Positions 55,131-63,810 of a DNA stretch of 64,000 bases are shown piece after piece. This stretch comes from an uncultured Eubacterium sp. (lineage in GTDB: Bacteria > Bacillota > Clostridia > Lachnospirales > Lachnospiraceae). Where the stretch lies: positions 40,005 through 104,004 of the forward strand of contig CAKREL010000001.1 in assembly GCA_934317205.1 (NCBI GenBank), in the 5' to 3' direction. How positions within the stretch are numbered: position 1 is the first letter of the stretch; the number at the start of each line of letters is the position of its first letter. Made by a program: the position numbers and the translations under genes. A model generated the notes under the pieces. The model had not been told where the DNA came from and made no database searches. It was given only the letters and a program-made list of their open reading frames with translations.

Positions 55131-55195
55131 GGAGAAGAACTCAGATTAGTGATGAAGGGCGTCTTAGCCCAAAGCACTCATCTGAGTTCTTCTCC
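55131..55195 (-). terminator. Terminator of the trigger-factor-like gene
   Basis: A 16-bp perfect stem (GGAGAAGAACTCAGAT at 55131-55146 with 55180-55195) encloses a smaller GGGC/GCCC hairpin; on the minus strand it is followed by TTTTT. A degenerate similar sequence sits at about 55009-55080. The region 54904-55130 holds no other gene. Confidence 0.85.
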
Positions 55196-55197
55196 TC

Positions 55198-56142
55198 TTA
55201 ATCCTCAAAAACCACGCTGTCCAATATGAAGGCCATCGTTTTATCCATCGTAAGCTGATCCGCGATATTTTCCACATCATCTTCTTCCAATGTCTCTACG
55301 AATTCCTTCGGATCTTCTTCCTCTTCCAGTGCAATATTTCGCAATTCATCAGCCAGCTCTTCCGGTGTGATGCTGATATGTTCCGCAGCAGCAACTGCAT
55401 GCAGTACGCTCTGTGCCTGAATAGCCTCAATCGCTTCCTGTTCTTTATCTGCGTAGATTTCATCTTCGCTATGACCGGAGCGTTTGCAGTAAAGTTCCAG
55501 TGGAATCTGATTCATTTCCAGTTCATCCAGGAAATCATCATAATAAATCTGTGTCATTTCTTCTTTCAGATCATCGTCAATCGGAATATCAGAATCGGCA
55601 ATGATTTTTGCCATCACTTCCCGTGCAAATTTTTCCCGAACGGAGGTTTCACGGCGTGCCTGCAAGGTTGCGAGAATTTCATCTTTCCATTCATTCAATG
55701 TTTCATATCCGGAAAAATCTTTTGCAAACTCATCATCAATTGGCTGATAGTCTATCAGACGAAGCTTTTTTAAGGTTGTATGAAATACAACGCTGCGGTT
55801 TTGCATGACGCTGATGCGATAATCAGCCGGAAAAGTAACGTTGATATCAAAGGTATCACCGATATTTTTCCCAACTAATGCATCATCAAATTCCGGCAAA
55901 AAGGCTTTGGCACCAATGGTCAGGGCAAAGTTTTCGCCATTTCCATGGGGGATTGTCTGGCCGTTATAGCTGCCTTCAAAATCAAGAATGGCCTGATCTC
56001 CGGGCTGCGCACATCGATCATCGATATTTGTGGCAACGGCGTATTCTTTCTGTTTCTTCTTTAAAATGTTCATGACTTCATGCTCTGTCACTTCAGTGTT
56101 TGGTCTGGGCATGCGAATGCCTTTGTATGTTCCTAATCTCAT
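55198..56142 (-). CDS. Trigger-factor-like peptidyl-prolyl isomerase without ribosome-binding domain
   Basis: 314 residues, AAAGGA upstream. A PPIase FKBP-type domain (DQAILDFEGSYNGQTI, FALTIGAKAFLPEF) is followed by the helical trigger-factor C-terminal chaperone region (NEWKDEILATLQARRETSV, EELADELRNIALEEEED). Canonical trigger factor is about 430 residues with an N-terminal ribosome-binding domain carrying the GFRxGKxP signature, which is missing here; the ATG-to-PPIase distance shows the loss is real, not a start error. It is probably a ribosome-independent folding helper. Monocistronic. Confidence 0.9.
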   Translation of the reverse strand: MRLGTYKGIRMPRPNTEVTEHEVMNILKKKQKEYAVATNIDDRCAQPGDQAILDFEGSYNGQTIPHGNGENFALTIGAKAFLPEFDDALVGKNIGDTFDINVTFPADYRISVMQNRSVVFHTTLKKLRLIDYQPIDDEFAKDFSGYETLNEWKDEILATLQARRETSVREKFAREVMAKIIADSDIPIDDDLKEEMTQIYYDDFLDELEMNQIPLELYCKRSGHSEDEIYADKEQEAIEAIQAQSVLHAVAAAEHISITPEELADELRNIALEEEEDPKEFVETLEEDDVENIADQLTMDKTMAFILDSVVFED

Positions 56143-56237
56143 AAGAGTATATTTCCTTTCTCGTTATTATGTATACAGACATCATAGCACAGAAGTGCCG
56201 ATATCGTATAGAAATATAAAAAAATGTTTTTTATCTA

Positions 56238-56298
56238 TTGACAAAATGACTCGTGAGTATTATTGTATTAATCAAGTAATACAACAGTACAATAATAC
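56238..56298 (+). promoter_or_regulatory. GntR promoter and palindromic operator
   Basis: TTGACA (56238-56243) and TATTGT (56261-56266) are 17 nt apart. GTATTATTGTA (56257-56267) is an exact inverted match to TACAATAATAC (56288-56298), and TTGTATTA/TAATACAA (56263-56270, 56277-56284) is nested inside. This overlaps the -10 box and fits autorepression by the GntR protein encoded just downstream. Confidence 0.75.
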
Positions 56299-56338
56299 AA
56301 AAGATACATGAAATAAAAAGAAAGGGCAGTGGGATGAT

Positions 56339-56716
56339 ATGGCATGGAATTTTGTAAATGACCGATCGATTTATCTTCAATTGGTCGATATTATTCAAAA
56401 CAGGATCGCAACCGGCTATTATGAGCCAGGCAGCAAGCTTGCATCGGTGCGTGATCTCGCCAGTGAGGCAGAGGTAAATCCGAATACGATGCAGAAAGCA
56501 CTGGCAGAACTGGAACGCATGGGACTGGTTTATTCTCAGAGAACAAGTGGAAGATTCGTGACAGATGATGAAGGGAGAATTCAGCAAATGAAACGTGAGA
56601 CAGCACGGGAAACCATACAGACATTTTTACAGCAAATGAAAAATATGGGTTTTGAAAAAGAAGAAATTATAGATCTGATCCGAGAGGAGAAAGGGGGAGC
56701 AAGTTATGAGCAGTAG
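56339..56716 (+). CDS. GntR-family regulator, YtrA type
   Basis: 125 residues, an N-terminal winged helix (SIYLQLVDIIQNRIATGYY, KLASVRDLASEAEVNPNTMQ) and a short C-terminal dimer helix rather than a ligand-binding domain, as in YtrA regulators. It overlaps the ABC ATPase start by 11 nt and controls, by inference, its own operon through the palindrome upstream. Similar modules respond to cell-wall antibiotics. Confidence 0.93.
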   Translation: MAWNFVNDRSIYLQLVDIIQNRIATGYYEPGSKLASVRDLASEAEVNPNTMQKALAELERMGLVYSQRTSGRFVTDDEGRIQQMKRETARETIQTFLQQMKNMGFEKEEIIDLIREEKGGASYEQ

Positions 56717-57404
56717 ATTAGAGTGCAGAAATCTGACGAAAGATTATGGAAATGTAATGGCATTGAGTGATGTCAATCTGACACTGGAAAGTGGCAGAAT
56801 CGTGGGTTTACTTGGCCCGAATGGAAGTGGAAAGACCACGATGATTAAACTGGCTAACGGTCTGCTTCAGCCCACATCCGGAGAAATATTATTAAACGGT
56901 TTAAAACCGGGACCGGAGACAAAATCATTTGTTTCTTATCTGCCGGATGCAAACTATTTACCGGACTGGATGAACATAGATGGACTGGTTGGAATGTTTG
57001 CTGATTTTTATGCGGACTTTGACCGGGAAAAAGCGAAAGAAATGATAAGACAGTTAAACCTTCGTGAAAAAGACAGGTTAAAAACATTATCAAAAGGGAA
57101 TAAAGAAAAAGTGCAGCTGATTCTGGCAATGAGCCGAAAGGCAGAGATTTATTTTCTTGATGAGCCGATCGGTGGTGTCGATCCGGCAGCAAGAGATTAT
57201 ATTTTAAATACGATCATTCGCAATTATTCAGAAGATGCTCTGGTTATAATGTCCACACATTTAATCGCAGATATTGAACGTGTATTGGATGAGGCAGTAT
57301 TTATCAACCGTGGAAACATTGTTTTTCATCGCAGTGTCGATGAAATTCGTGAGACGGAACACAAATCAGTAGATGAGTTGTTCAGGGAGGTATTCAGATG
57401 TTAG
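56706..57404 (+). CDS. ABC transporter ATP-binding protein
   Basis: 232 residues. Walker A GPNGSGKTT, Q-loop region replaced by YLPDANYLPDWM, signature LSKGNKEKVQLIL, Walker B EIYFLDEPIGGVDP and the switch His in STHL. The signature carries LSKGN rather than LSGGQ, common in the YtrB/ABC-2 group. It overlaps the permease gene by 7 nt and acts with it; together with the GntR regulator they resemble ytr/bac-type exporters. Confidence 0.95.
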   Translation: MSSRLECRNLTKDYGNVMALSDVNLTLESGRIVGLLGPNGSGKTTMIKLANGLLQPTSGEILLNGLKPGPETKSFVSYLPDANYLPDWMNIDGLVGMFADFYADFDREKAKEMIRQLNLREKDRLKTLSKGNKEKVQLILAMSRKAEIYFLDEPIGGVDPAARDYILNTIIRNYSEDALVIMSTHLIADIERVLDEAVFINRGNIVFHRSVDEIRETEHKSVDELFREVFRC

Positions 57405-58228
57405 GAAAATTATTAAAATATGAGTTGAAATCAACGAGCAGAACGATGGGCGTGTTGTATCTGGCATTGCTTGTTGTAGCAGCAGTAGTAGGATTTGTTG
57501 CCCGAGGAACTATCTGGGAGGCAACGCAGGGAAATGCTATCGCAGTTGTGATCAGTGGACTGATCTATACGTTGCTGATCATGGCTTTATTGATCATAAC
57601 GATTGTAATGATTTTGCAGCGGTTTTACAAAAATCTGCTGAAAGAGGAAGGATATCTGATGCACACGCTTCCGGTTCCGACCTGGATGCTTGTTGCATCA
57701 AAAACGATCTGTTCTCTGATCTGGATTTTACTTAGTATTGCAGTTTTGCTTGCATCTGTATTTGTGATTTTCCTGACGAGTATGATTGGACATGGATTCG
57801 CGCTTGTCGATTGGAATGCCCTTCATCTGGGAGATGTATTCGGATTGTTTCGACAGAACGCAGGAAGCGTGTTTATGACAATTTTGGCAGGAATCATCCA
57901 GATTATCCGCACGATTCTGCTGGTTTATACAGCAATGGCAATCGGTGCCGCAGCAAAGCGTCATAAAGTATTATACAGTGTGGTGACCTTTATCGTAATT
58001 CTGATTATCATAGGAATTATAAGTGCTGTAACAAACATGGATCTGCTCAGCAGTTCGTTTGCCGTAAATGATGCAAATGCATGTATTTCTGTTGAAGCAG
58101 GAGATGGATTGGTTGTTGGGGCTTATATGAAACTTTTGGTGGAACAGTGTATTACCGATGCCATTTACAGTGTTGTATTTTTCTTTGTGACAACCTGGTT
58201 TTTAAAGAATAAATTAAATTTGGAGTAA
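57398..58228 (+). CDS. ABC-2-type membrane permease
   Basis: 276 residues with six predicted membrane spans (near 20-40, 55-78, 105-130, 165-188, 192-215, 250-270) and a large basic loop typical of ABC-2 permeases. Starts inside the 3' end of the ATPase gene. It has no recognisable substrate signature. Last gene of the GntR operon. Confidence 0.88.
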   Translation: MLGKLLKYELKSTSRTMGVLYLALLVVAAVVGFVARGTIWEATQGNAIAVVISGLIYTLLIMALLIITIVMILQRFYKNLLKEEGYLMHTLPVPTWMLVASKTICSLIWILLSIAVLLASVFVIFLTSMIGHGFALVDWNALHLGDVFGLFRQNAGSVFMTILAGIIQIIRTILLVYTAMAIGAAAKRHKVLYSVVTFIVILIIIGIISAVTNMDLLSSSFAVNDANACISVEAGDGLVVGAYMKLLVEQCITDAIYSVVFFFVTTWFLKNKLNLE

Positions 58229-58255
58229 AGTTAACATATCTGATACAGCCTATGC

Positions 58256-58261
58256 TATAAT
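58256..58261 (+). promoter_or_regulatory. Extended -10 promoter of the YbjQ gene
   Basis: A perfect TATAAT preceded by TGC (extended -10). TTAACA lies 19 nt further upstream. It gives the YbjQ gene a leader of about 135 nt. Confidence 0.6.
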
Positions 58262-58279
58262 GACTACATACAGAGTCAG

Positions 58280-58347
58280 AATTTTAAGATGTCAGCTAAT
58301 GCCGGACAAAGTCACACACTAAGTTTCACTTGCGTCCGTCTTAAATT
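58280..58347 (+). ncRNA. Structured 5' leader of unknown type
   Basis: AATTTTAAGA (58280-58289) pairs with TCTTAAATT (58339-58347), and GGAC (58304-58307) with GTCC (58334-58337), giving an elongated stem with internal loops upstream of the YbjQ gene. No known riboswitch class was recognised, and there is no clear terminator or anti-SD element. Confidence 0.4.
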
Positions 58348-58401
58348 GGTCGCTGTACGGGGAGCAAAGAAAAATTCATTGTGAAAATGGGAGGAAAAAT
58401 C

Positions 58402-58719
58402 ATGATATTAGTAAACACAGATTATATTTCAGGAAAAGAATTCGAAATGCTTGAAATGGTAAAAGGAAGCACGATCCAGTGCAAAAATATTGGCAGAGAT
58501 ATCGGAGCTAGTTTCAAAAATCTGGTAGGCGGAGAGATGAAAGCTTACACAGAGATGATGAATGATGCAAGAGATCTGGCCATTCAGCGAATGATAGCAG
58601 AAGCGGAAGGACTTGGTGCAGATGCTATTGTAAACGTACGTTTTGCAACATCTGCGATTATCCAGGGAGCAGCTGAAGTTATCGCATATGGTACAGCTGT
58701 TAAATTTGTAAATAAATAA
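58402..58719 (+). CDS. YbjQ/UPF0145 family protein
   Basis: 105 residues from ATG 58402 (GGGAGGAAAAA upstream; earlier in-frame start unlikely). Contains the family pattern GSTIQCKNIGRDIGASFKNL, GGEMKAYTEMMNDARDLA and EAEGLGADAIVNVRFATSA. These pentameric proteins are common and of unknown function, sometimes called heavy-metal-binding without strong proof. Preceded by a structured leader and followed by a terminator at 58741. Confidence 0.93.
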   Translation: MILVNTDYISGKEFEMLEMVKGSTIQCKNIGRDIGASFKNLVGGEMKAYTEMMNDARDLAIQRMIAEAEGLGADAIVNVRFATSAIIQGAAEVIAYGTAVKFVNK

Positions 58720-58740
58720 TATTGTAGCATGTATTAATAA

Positions 58741-58802
58741 AAATCCTGTATTTTCATCAACGTAAGGTGTCTTAGCCTGCGTGATGTAAAATACAGGATT
58801 TT
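58741..58802. terminator. Bidirectional terminator between YbjQ and DegV genes
   Basis: AATCCTGTATTTT (58742-58754) pairs with AAAATACAGGATT (58788-58800), extended by TCATCA/TGATG and a small AGG/CCT top with GTCTTA loop. T-rich sequence follows on both strands. Confidence 0.8.
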
Positions 58803-58828
58803 CTTATTTACTGGGAAATATAGAATGC

Positions 58829-59686
58829 TTACTCGCAGCATCCAGCCAGTCCGATAGCACCTGGACCACTGTGGCAGCTGATGACGCATCCGGTCATAAC
58901 ATATTCATAACTTTCAAATCCAAAACGGATCGCATTTTCTTTCATCCGGTCAAGTGCCACCTGAGACAGCCCTTTGGAATACATCAGATAGAGACATTTT
59001 CTGGAAACATTATGCTTTTCCAGATATTCTTCCATATAAGTATCTACAAATTTCTCGATAGAACCACGATATTTCTTGGAAGCAAGTAGCTTTCCATCCA
59101 CAATTTCAATCAAAGGTTTCAGGCGGAGTAATGTGGCTCCAAGGTATGCTGCATTGGATACGCGACCGCCGGCTTTCAGATAATCCAGGTTTCCGGGAAT
59201 AAAGGAACAAAAAACTTTCTGATTCCAGGATTCAATTTCATCAGCAAGTGCTTTGTAATCAGTTACGGTATCCTTTTTTTCCTGAATGAGCTCATAAGTT
59301 TTTACAAGGTGAGCGGTGCAGCCTCCAGATACATTTTTGGTATCAATCAGATAGATATCATCAAATTCGCGGATGGCAATCTCTGCATTCTGATAAGTGG
59401 AAGAAGCCAGAGAGGAGTAAGCCAGGTGCATGATGACACAATTTGGGTGTTCTGCACGGATTTCATTAAAAAAGTCAATATACTCGCCGACATTTACTGC
59501 TGAAGTTGTCGGAATTTTTTTCGTTTCGTTGTAGTATTCATAAATATTATCAACGCTGATGGAACCGTCTGGATAAGAAGTATTATCCATGACAATATGC
59601 ATAGGGATAACTTTTATATCATATTTTTTTACAAGATGTTCCGGAAGATCGGAGCCACTTTCTGTGGTAATGATAATCTCTCTCAT
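58829..59686 (-). CDS. DegV-family fatty-acid-binding protein
   Basis: 285 residues from ATG 59686 (AAAGG upstream; the open frame reaches 59773 but lacks a better start). The N-terminus REIIITTESGSDLPE and central TSAVNVGEYIDFF, FCSFIPGNLDYLKAGGRVS and GPGAIGL motifs define DegV (FakB-like) proteins, which bind a fatty acid for phosphorylation by FakA. It ends with GPGAIGLAGCCE, a Gly/Cys tail slightly unlike other members. No FakA gene nearby. Confidence 0.93.
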   Translation of the reverse strand: MREIIITTESGSDLPEHLVKKYDIKVIPMHIVMDNTSYPDGSISVDNIYEYYNETKKIPTTSAVNVGEYIDFFNEIRAEHPNCVIMHLAYSSLASSTYQNAEIAIREFDDIYLIDTKNVSGGCTAHLVKTYELIQEKKDTVTDYKALADEIESWNQKVFCSFIPGNLDYLKAGGRVSNAAYLGATLLRLKPLIEIVDGKLLASKKYRGSIEKFVDTYMEEYLEKHNVSRKCLYLMYSKGLSQVALDRMKENAIRFGFESYEYVMTGCVISCHSGPGAIGLAGCCE

Positions 59687-59808
59687 TTCAGTTGTATGCC
59701 TTTCTGGTCGTCTGCTAAAACGACAACATGTAGTTTTCAATACTAGATTACACCCATGCGAGAGAGGTGTCAATAGAAAAAGAGCAGTAAGCTTCGAAGA
59801 AAATAGAA

Positions 59809-59851
59809 AAGGCTACATCAATACTGTCTATACAGATATCAATGTAGCCTT
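59809..59851 (-). terminator. Terminator downstream of the repeat array/sORF
   Basis: AAGGCTACAT pairs with ATGTAGCCTT, enclosing a small ACTGT/ACAGA hairpin; on the minus strand it is followed by TTCTATTTTCTTC. It would end the transcript started at about 60430. Confidence 0.65.
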
Positions 59852-59875
59852 AATAACATATACTCTCCAAGGGAT

Positions 59876-60010
59876 TTATCCTCCTTCTTCTTTTAGATAT
59901 GTCTCATTATACAATTTTCGATTCAGTTTTTCCTTTGAGTTTTTCCAATACGTCTTCAAATCTCCTTCTACTATGACGATTTGATCCGATTCATATCTGA
60001 ACGTTGCCAT
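59876..60010 (-). CDS. 44-residue small ORF after the repeat array
   Basis: ATG at 60010 to TAA at 59876-59878 on the minus strand. The product starts MATFRYESDQIVIVEGDL and ends LYNETYLKEEGG; it is charged and soluble. The ribosome site is moderate (AAGGATCAAGG). The frame is open back to a TGA 42 nt upstream of the ATG, so it may be either a genuine small gene or the C-terminal relic of a larger one. Lies at the 3' end of the transcript carrying the six repeats. Confidence 0.45.
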   Translation of the reverse strand: MATFRYESDQIVIVEGDLKTYWKNSKEKLNRKLYNETYLKEEGG

Positions 60011-60096
60011 CTGAACCTTGATCCTTTTATTACTATGGTAACTGTCATGTATTCAATTCTGGTATTAAAAAAACTACTCATGACTTAAATTACTGG

Positions 60097-60388
60097 TGGA
60101 CTGTACCTCCAATTATGTAATTCATAAAGTTAAATTAATTCATTTACCTGTCCATTGGTCTATACTCCGTTTCAAAAATTTAAATTATGAAAAGAAAAAT
60201 TACTATGTCATTGGACGATACCTCGTTTTCAAGAATTTAAATAATGAAAGTTTGAATTGCTATGTCATTGGACTGTACCTCTTTCTTAATAATAAATGAA
60301 GTTAAAATTTAAATGTAGATTGGACTGTACCTCCTCTTCTTAGTATCGTTTTGAGTTTTTAAATTAAGTTGCCGGTGGACTGTACCTC
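60097..60388 (-). repeat. Array of six ~56-bp repeats with GAGGTACAGTCCA core
   Basis: On the minus strand GAGGTACAGTCCA or a close variant occurs at 60376-60388, 60321-60334, 60269-60281, 60212-60224, 60156-60168 and 60097-60110, spaced 52-59 nt. Between cores an AT-rich block with AATTTAAA recurs, and two cores are followed by ATGACATAG. The units are imperfect tandem repeats, transcribed from the promoter at 60437-60465. They match no CRISPR form, riboswitch or known RNA that I recognise. Confidence 0.75.
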
Positions 60389-60436
60389 TCTTTCTGTAGA
60401 TTTGTAAGAACTGTAAGTTCTTTATTTGTTGTACTC

Positions 60437-60465
60437 ATAATAACAGACAATATAGTATTTGTCAA
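60437..60465 (-). promoter_or_regulatory. Strong promoter driving the repeat array
   Basis: Minus-strand TTGACA (60460-60465) and TATTAT (60437-60442) are separated by exactly 17 nt, a near-consensus sigma-A promoter reading left into the array. The stretch 60466-60556 is AT-rich and holds nothing else recognisable. Confidence 0.85.
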
Positions 60466-60556
60466 CACAAAATTAGAAAAAAATTAAAAATAATACAAAT
60501 AAACAGAAAAAGAAAAATATACACATAAATTATCGGAATATTAGAAAGAGAAAAAT

Positions 60557-60595
60557 ACCTCTGATAAGCACTTTTAGATGCTGGTTATCAGAGGT
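60557..60595 (-). terminator. Terminator of the TSCPD gene
   Basis: ACCTCTGATAA and TTATCAGAGGT form an 11-bp stem, followed on the minus strand by ATTTTTCTC. Confidence 0.85.
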
Positions 60596-60609
60596 GAGTA
60601 AAACGTCTT

Positions 60610-60867
60610 TTATGCATTTTGTGCTTCCAGGGCAGCACGGCAGGCTTTGGCAAGCTGATCCCCGCAGGAAGTCGGACGTCCGGAACATGAAATGCCGGAA
60701 AGTTTTTCTTCTACCTGCTCTACAGTCAATCCCTGGACCAGTTTAGGAATGGCCTGCAGATTACCGTTGCATCCTCCGGTAAATTTTACATCTTTTACAA
60801 CGTTTCCATCCAGTTCTACTTCAATCATAGTAGAACATGTGCCTTTTGTCTTATATAAATAGCTCAT
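60610..60867 (-). CDS. TSCPD-domain protein
   Basis: 85 residues, GGAGGATTTT upstream. Contains FTGGCNGNLQAIPKLVQG, CSGRPTSCGDQLA (a TSCPD variant) and several conserved Cys, matching the small stand-alone TSCPD family of anaerobes. The domain also ends some class II ribonucleotide reductases; metal binding is suspected. Monocistronic, between the array and secA. Confidence 0.9.
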   Translation of the reverse strand: MSYLYKTKGTCSTMIEVELDGNVVKDVKFTGGCNGNLQAIPKLVQGLTVEQVEEKLSGISCSGRPTSCGDQLAKACRAALEAQNA

Positions 60868-60999
60868 GGTAAAATCCTCCTTTATGATTCTGAGAGTACA
60901 CTCGTTTCAAATGAAAAGTATAGCATAGTCTGACTGGTTTTGCACAGGGAAAATCGTTTCGTTTATAAAAAGTTCACAAATCGTTAACGCTATTTTATA

Positions 61000-61028
61000 T
61001 TGTACGTTATCCTATTCAGTGGTAAAAT
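61000..61028 (+). promoter_or_regulatory. Promoter of secA
   Basis: TTGTAC (61000-61005) and TAAAAT (61023-61028) with 17-nt spacing, about 50 nt before the secA start. Confidence 0.65.
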
Positions 61029-61083
61029 AGAGCTTGTATTTAGCGGTTTTTACCGTAAAGAAAGAAAGGTACAGGGGAAATAC

Positions 61084-63648
61084 ATGAGTATTATAGAAAA
61101 AATCTTTGGAACCCACAGTGAGCGGGAACTGAAATCTGTACATGCAATTGCAGATAAAATTGAAAGTTACCGCCCGCAGATGCAGGCATTATCCGATGAG
61201 GAACTGCGTGGAAAGACAAAAGAATATAAAGAAAGACTTGCAAAAGGAGAGACTTTGGATGATCTGCTTCCGGAAGCATTTGCAACAGTTCGTGAAGCAG
61301 CAAAACGTGTGCTTGGCATGGAGCATTACCGTGTACAGCTTATCGGTGGAATTGTTCTTCATCAGGGACGTATCGCTGAGATGAAGACCGGTGAAGGTAA
61401 GACACTTGTTTCCACAGCTCCGGCATATCTGAATGCATTGGAAGGAAAAGGTGTTCATATTGTTACAGTCAACGACTATCTGGCAAAGCGTGATGCTGAG
61501 TGGATGGGAAAAGTGCATGAGTTTCTTGGACTTACTGTTGGCGTTGTGTTAAATAATATGGAGCATGATGAGCGTAAGAAAGCATATGAGTGCGACATCA
61601 CTTATGTTACTAATAATGAACTTGGTTTCGATTATCTGCGTGACAATATGGTTATTTATAAAGAGCAGCTGGTTCAGCGTGATCTGCACTATGCGATCAT
61701 CGATGAGGTTGACTCTGTTTTGATCGATGAGGCGCGTACACCTCTGATCATTTCCGGTCAGAGCGGAAAATCTACCAAGCTCTATGAAGCATGTGATATT
61801 CTTGCAAGACAGATGAAACGTGGTGAGGCAAGCCAGGAGTTTTCCAAGATGGATGCCATCATGGGTATTGAGATCGAGGAGACAGGTGATTTCATCGTAA
61901 ATGAGAAAGATAAAGTTATCAACCTGACACAGGAAGGTGTGGAGAAGGTTGAGAAATTTTTCAAGATCAACAATCTTGCTGATGCAGAGAACCTTGAAAT
62001 CCAGCACAATATCATTCTTGCCCTGCGTGCGCATAACTTAATGCACCGTGATCAGGATTATGTTGTTGCAAATGATGAGATTCTGATCGTTGATGAATTT
62101 ACCGGACGTATCATGCCGGGACGCCGTTATTCAGATGGTTTGCACCAGGCCATTGAAGCAAAAGAGCATGTAAAAGTAAAACGTGAGAGCAAGACACTTG
62201 CAACGATCACGTTCCAGAACTTCTTTAATAAATATAAGAAAAAAGCCGGTATGACAGGTACAGCCCTGACAGAGGAAAAAGAGTTCCGTGATATCTACGG
62301 CATGGACGTTATTGAAATCCCGACTAACCGTCCGATCGCACGTATTGACAGGGAAGATGCTGTTTACAAGACAAAGCAGGAGAAATTTGAGGCTGTTGTA
62401 CAGGAAGTTGTCAAAGCGCATGCAACAGGTCAGCCAGTTCTGGTTGGTACGATTACCATTGAGACTTCTGAACTTTTAAGCAAGATGCTGAAAAAGGAAG
62501 GAATTGAACACAGCGTATTGAATGCGAAATTCCATGAGCTTGAGGCTGAGATCGTAGCGCAGGCTGGTGTACACGGTGCCGTTACTATTGCAACAAACAT
62601 GGCTGGTCGTGGTACCGATATTAAGCTGGATGATGAGGCAAAAGCTGCCGGTGGTCTGAAAATCATTGGTACAGAGCGTCATGAGTCCCGCCGTATTGAT
62701 AATCAGCTGCGTGGACGTTCCGGTCGACAGGGAGATCCGGGTGAATCCCGTTTCTATATTTCCCTGGAAGATGATCTGATGCGTCTGTTCGGTTCTGAGA
62801 AACTGATCACGATGTTCAACGCAATGGGGGTTCCTTACGGTGAGCAGATTGAGCATAAGATGCTTTCCAGTGCGATTGAAAAAGCCCAGGAGAAGATTGA
62901 GGGTAACAACTTTGGTATCCGTAAAAACTTGCTGGAATACGATCAGGTTATGAACGATCAGAGAGAGATCATCTATGGCGAGCGTCGTCGTGTACTGGAT
63001 GGCGAAAACATGCGCAGTGCAATCTACAAGATGATCACAGACCGCGTGGAAGATACGGTAGATCACTGTGTATCTGATGAGGAAGGAAAGAACTGGGATG
63101 TTCTGGAGTTAAACGAACTGCTGATTCCGGTGATTCCTATGCAGCCACTTGGTGATGATGAGATCCAGAGCCTGAACGCAAATGAGTTAAAACACATGCT
63201 CAAAGAGCGTGCAGTGAAGTTATATGAAGCAAAAGAGGCTGAGTTCCCGGAGGCAGAGATGATCCGTGAGCTGGAGCGTGTGGTTCTGCTGAAAACCATT
63301 GACCGTAAGTGGATGGATCACATCGATGATATGGAGATCCTTCGCGAAGGTATCGGTCTGCAGGCTTATGGCCAGAGAGATCCGCTGGTTGAGTATAAGA
63401 TGGCCGGATTTGAGATGTTTGATGAGATGACAGCAAACATTCAGGAAGAGACCATCCGTCTGCTGTATCATATCAAAGTGGAGCAGAAGGTAGAGCGTGA
63501 AGAAGTTGCCAAAGTAACGGGAACAAACAAAGATGATTCTCTACAGAAAGCACCAAAGACACGCGAGACTAAGAAAGTATATCCGAATGATCCGTGTCCT
63601 TGCGGAAGTGGCAAGAAGTACAAACAGTGCTGCGGAAGAATGGCATAA
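61084..63648 (+). CDS. secA: Preprotein translocase ATPase SecA
   Basis: 854 residues from ATG 61084 (AGGGG upstream; the longer open frame to 61000 lacks a ribosome site). Complete DEAD motor: [10 protein letters not shown] (Walker A), [32 protein letters not shown] and [15 protein letters not shown]. Preprotein cross-linking and scaffold domains follow, and the C-terminal zinc motif [14 protein letters not shown] is present for SecB or lipid/ribosome contact. It drives post-translational export through SecYEG at the membrane. Single SecA of normal length. Confidence 0.98.
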   Translation: MSIIEKIFGTHSERELKSVHAIADKIESYRPQMQALSDEELRGKTKEYKERLAKGETLDDLLPEAFATVREAAKRVLGMEHYRVQLIGGIVLHQGRIAEMKTGEGKTLVSTAPAYLNALEGKGVHIVTVNDYLAKRDAEWMGKVHEFLGLTVGVVLNNMEHDERKKAYECDITYVTNNELGFDYLRDNMVIYKEQLVQRDLHYAIIDEVDSVLIDEARTPLIISGQSGKSTKLYEACDILARQMKRGEASQEFSKMDAIMGIEIEETGDFIVNEKDKVINLTQEGVEKVEKFFKINNLADAENLEIQHNIILALRAHNLMHRDQDYVVANDEILIVDEFTGRIMPGRRYSDGLHQAIEAKEHVKVKRESKTLATITFQNFFNKYKKKAGMTGTALTEEKEFRDIYGMDVIEIPTNRPIARIDREDAVYKTKQEKFEAVVQEVVKAHATGQPVLVGTITIETSELLSKMLKKEGIEHSVLNAKFHELEAEIVAQAGVHGAVTIATNMAGRGTDIKLDDEAKAAGGLKIIGTERHESRRIDNQLRGRSGRQGDPGESRFYISLEDDLMRLFGSEKLITMFNAMGVPYGEQIEHKMLSSAIEKAQEKIEGNNFGIRKNLLEYDQVMNDQREIIYGERRRVLDGENMRSAIYKMITDRVEDTVDHCVSDEEGKNWDVLELNELLIPVIPMQPLGDDEIQSLNANELKHMLKERAVKLYEAKEAEFPEAEMIRELERVVLLKTIDRKWMDHIDDMEILREGIGLQAYGQRDPLVEYKMAGFEMFDEMTANIQEETIRLLYHIKVEQKVEREEVAKVTGTNKDDSLQKAPKTRETKKVYPNDPCPCGSGKKYKQCCGRMA

Positions 63649-63693
63649 ATTCGGCTCGTCTTGGGTGGTTTGACACCCAAATCTATAAAATAT

Positions 63694-63737
63694 AAAAATG
63701 GCATCTGAACGATTATTTCGTCAGGTGCCATTTTTGG
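63694..63737 (+). terminator. Terminator of secA
   Basis: AAAAATGGC..CTGA pairs with TCAG..GCCATTTTT over a 12-nt loop. A second perfect short hairpin (TTGGGTG/CACCCAA, 63661-63680) lies just after the stop. Confidence 0.8.
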
Positions 63738-63810
63738 GTGAAAAGATGTTAATTTTGACAGAAAATATCTTTTATATACAGTGAAAATAATTTCGTTATG
63801 TCATGGAGGA

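Noticed and set aside
58381-58402. Earlier start for the YbjQ protein
   Set aside because: The ATG at 58402 has the proper GGGAGG spacing; the upstream start lacks one.
60096-60299. 67-codon plus-strand open frame across the repeats
   Set aside because: It simply reads the repeats in the opposite sense to the promoter and encodes a repetitive peptide with no ribosome site.
60097-60388. CRISPR array
   Set aside because: Cores are only about 13 nt and degenerate, the intervals share sequence rather than being unique, and there are no cas genes.
59876-60465. Complete type III toxin-antitoxin locus
   Set aside because: The tandem-repeat RNA fits, but no ToxN-like gene of about 150-180 residues is adjacent; only a 44-residue ORF is present.
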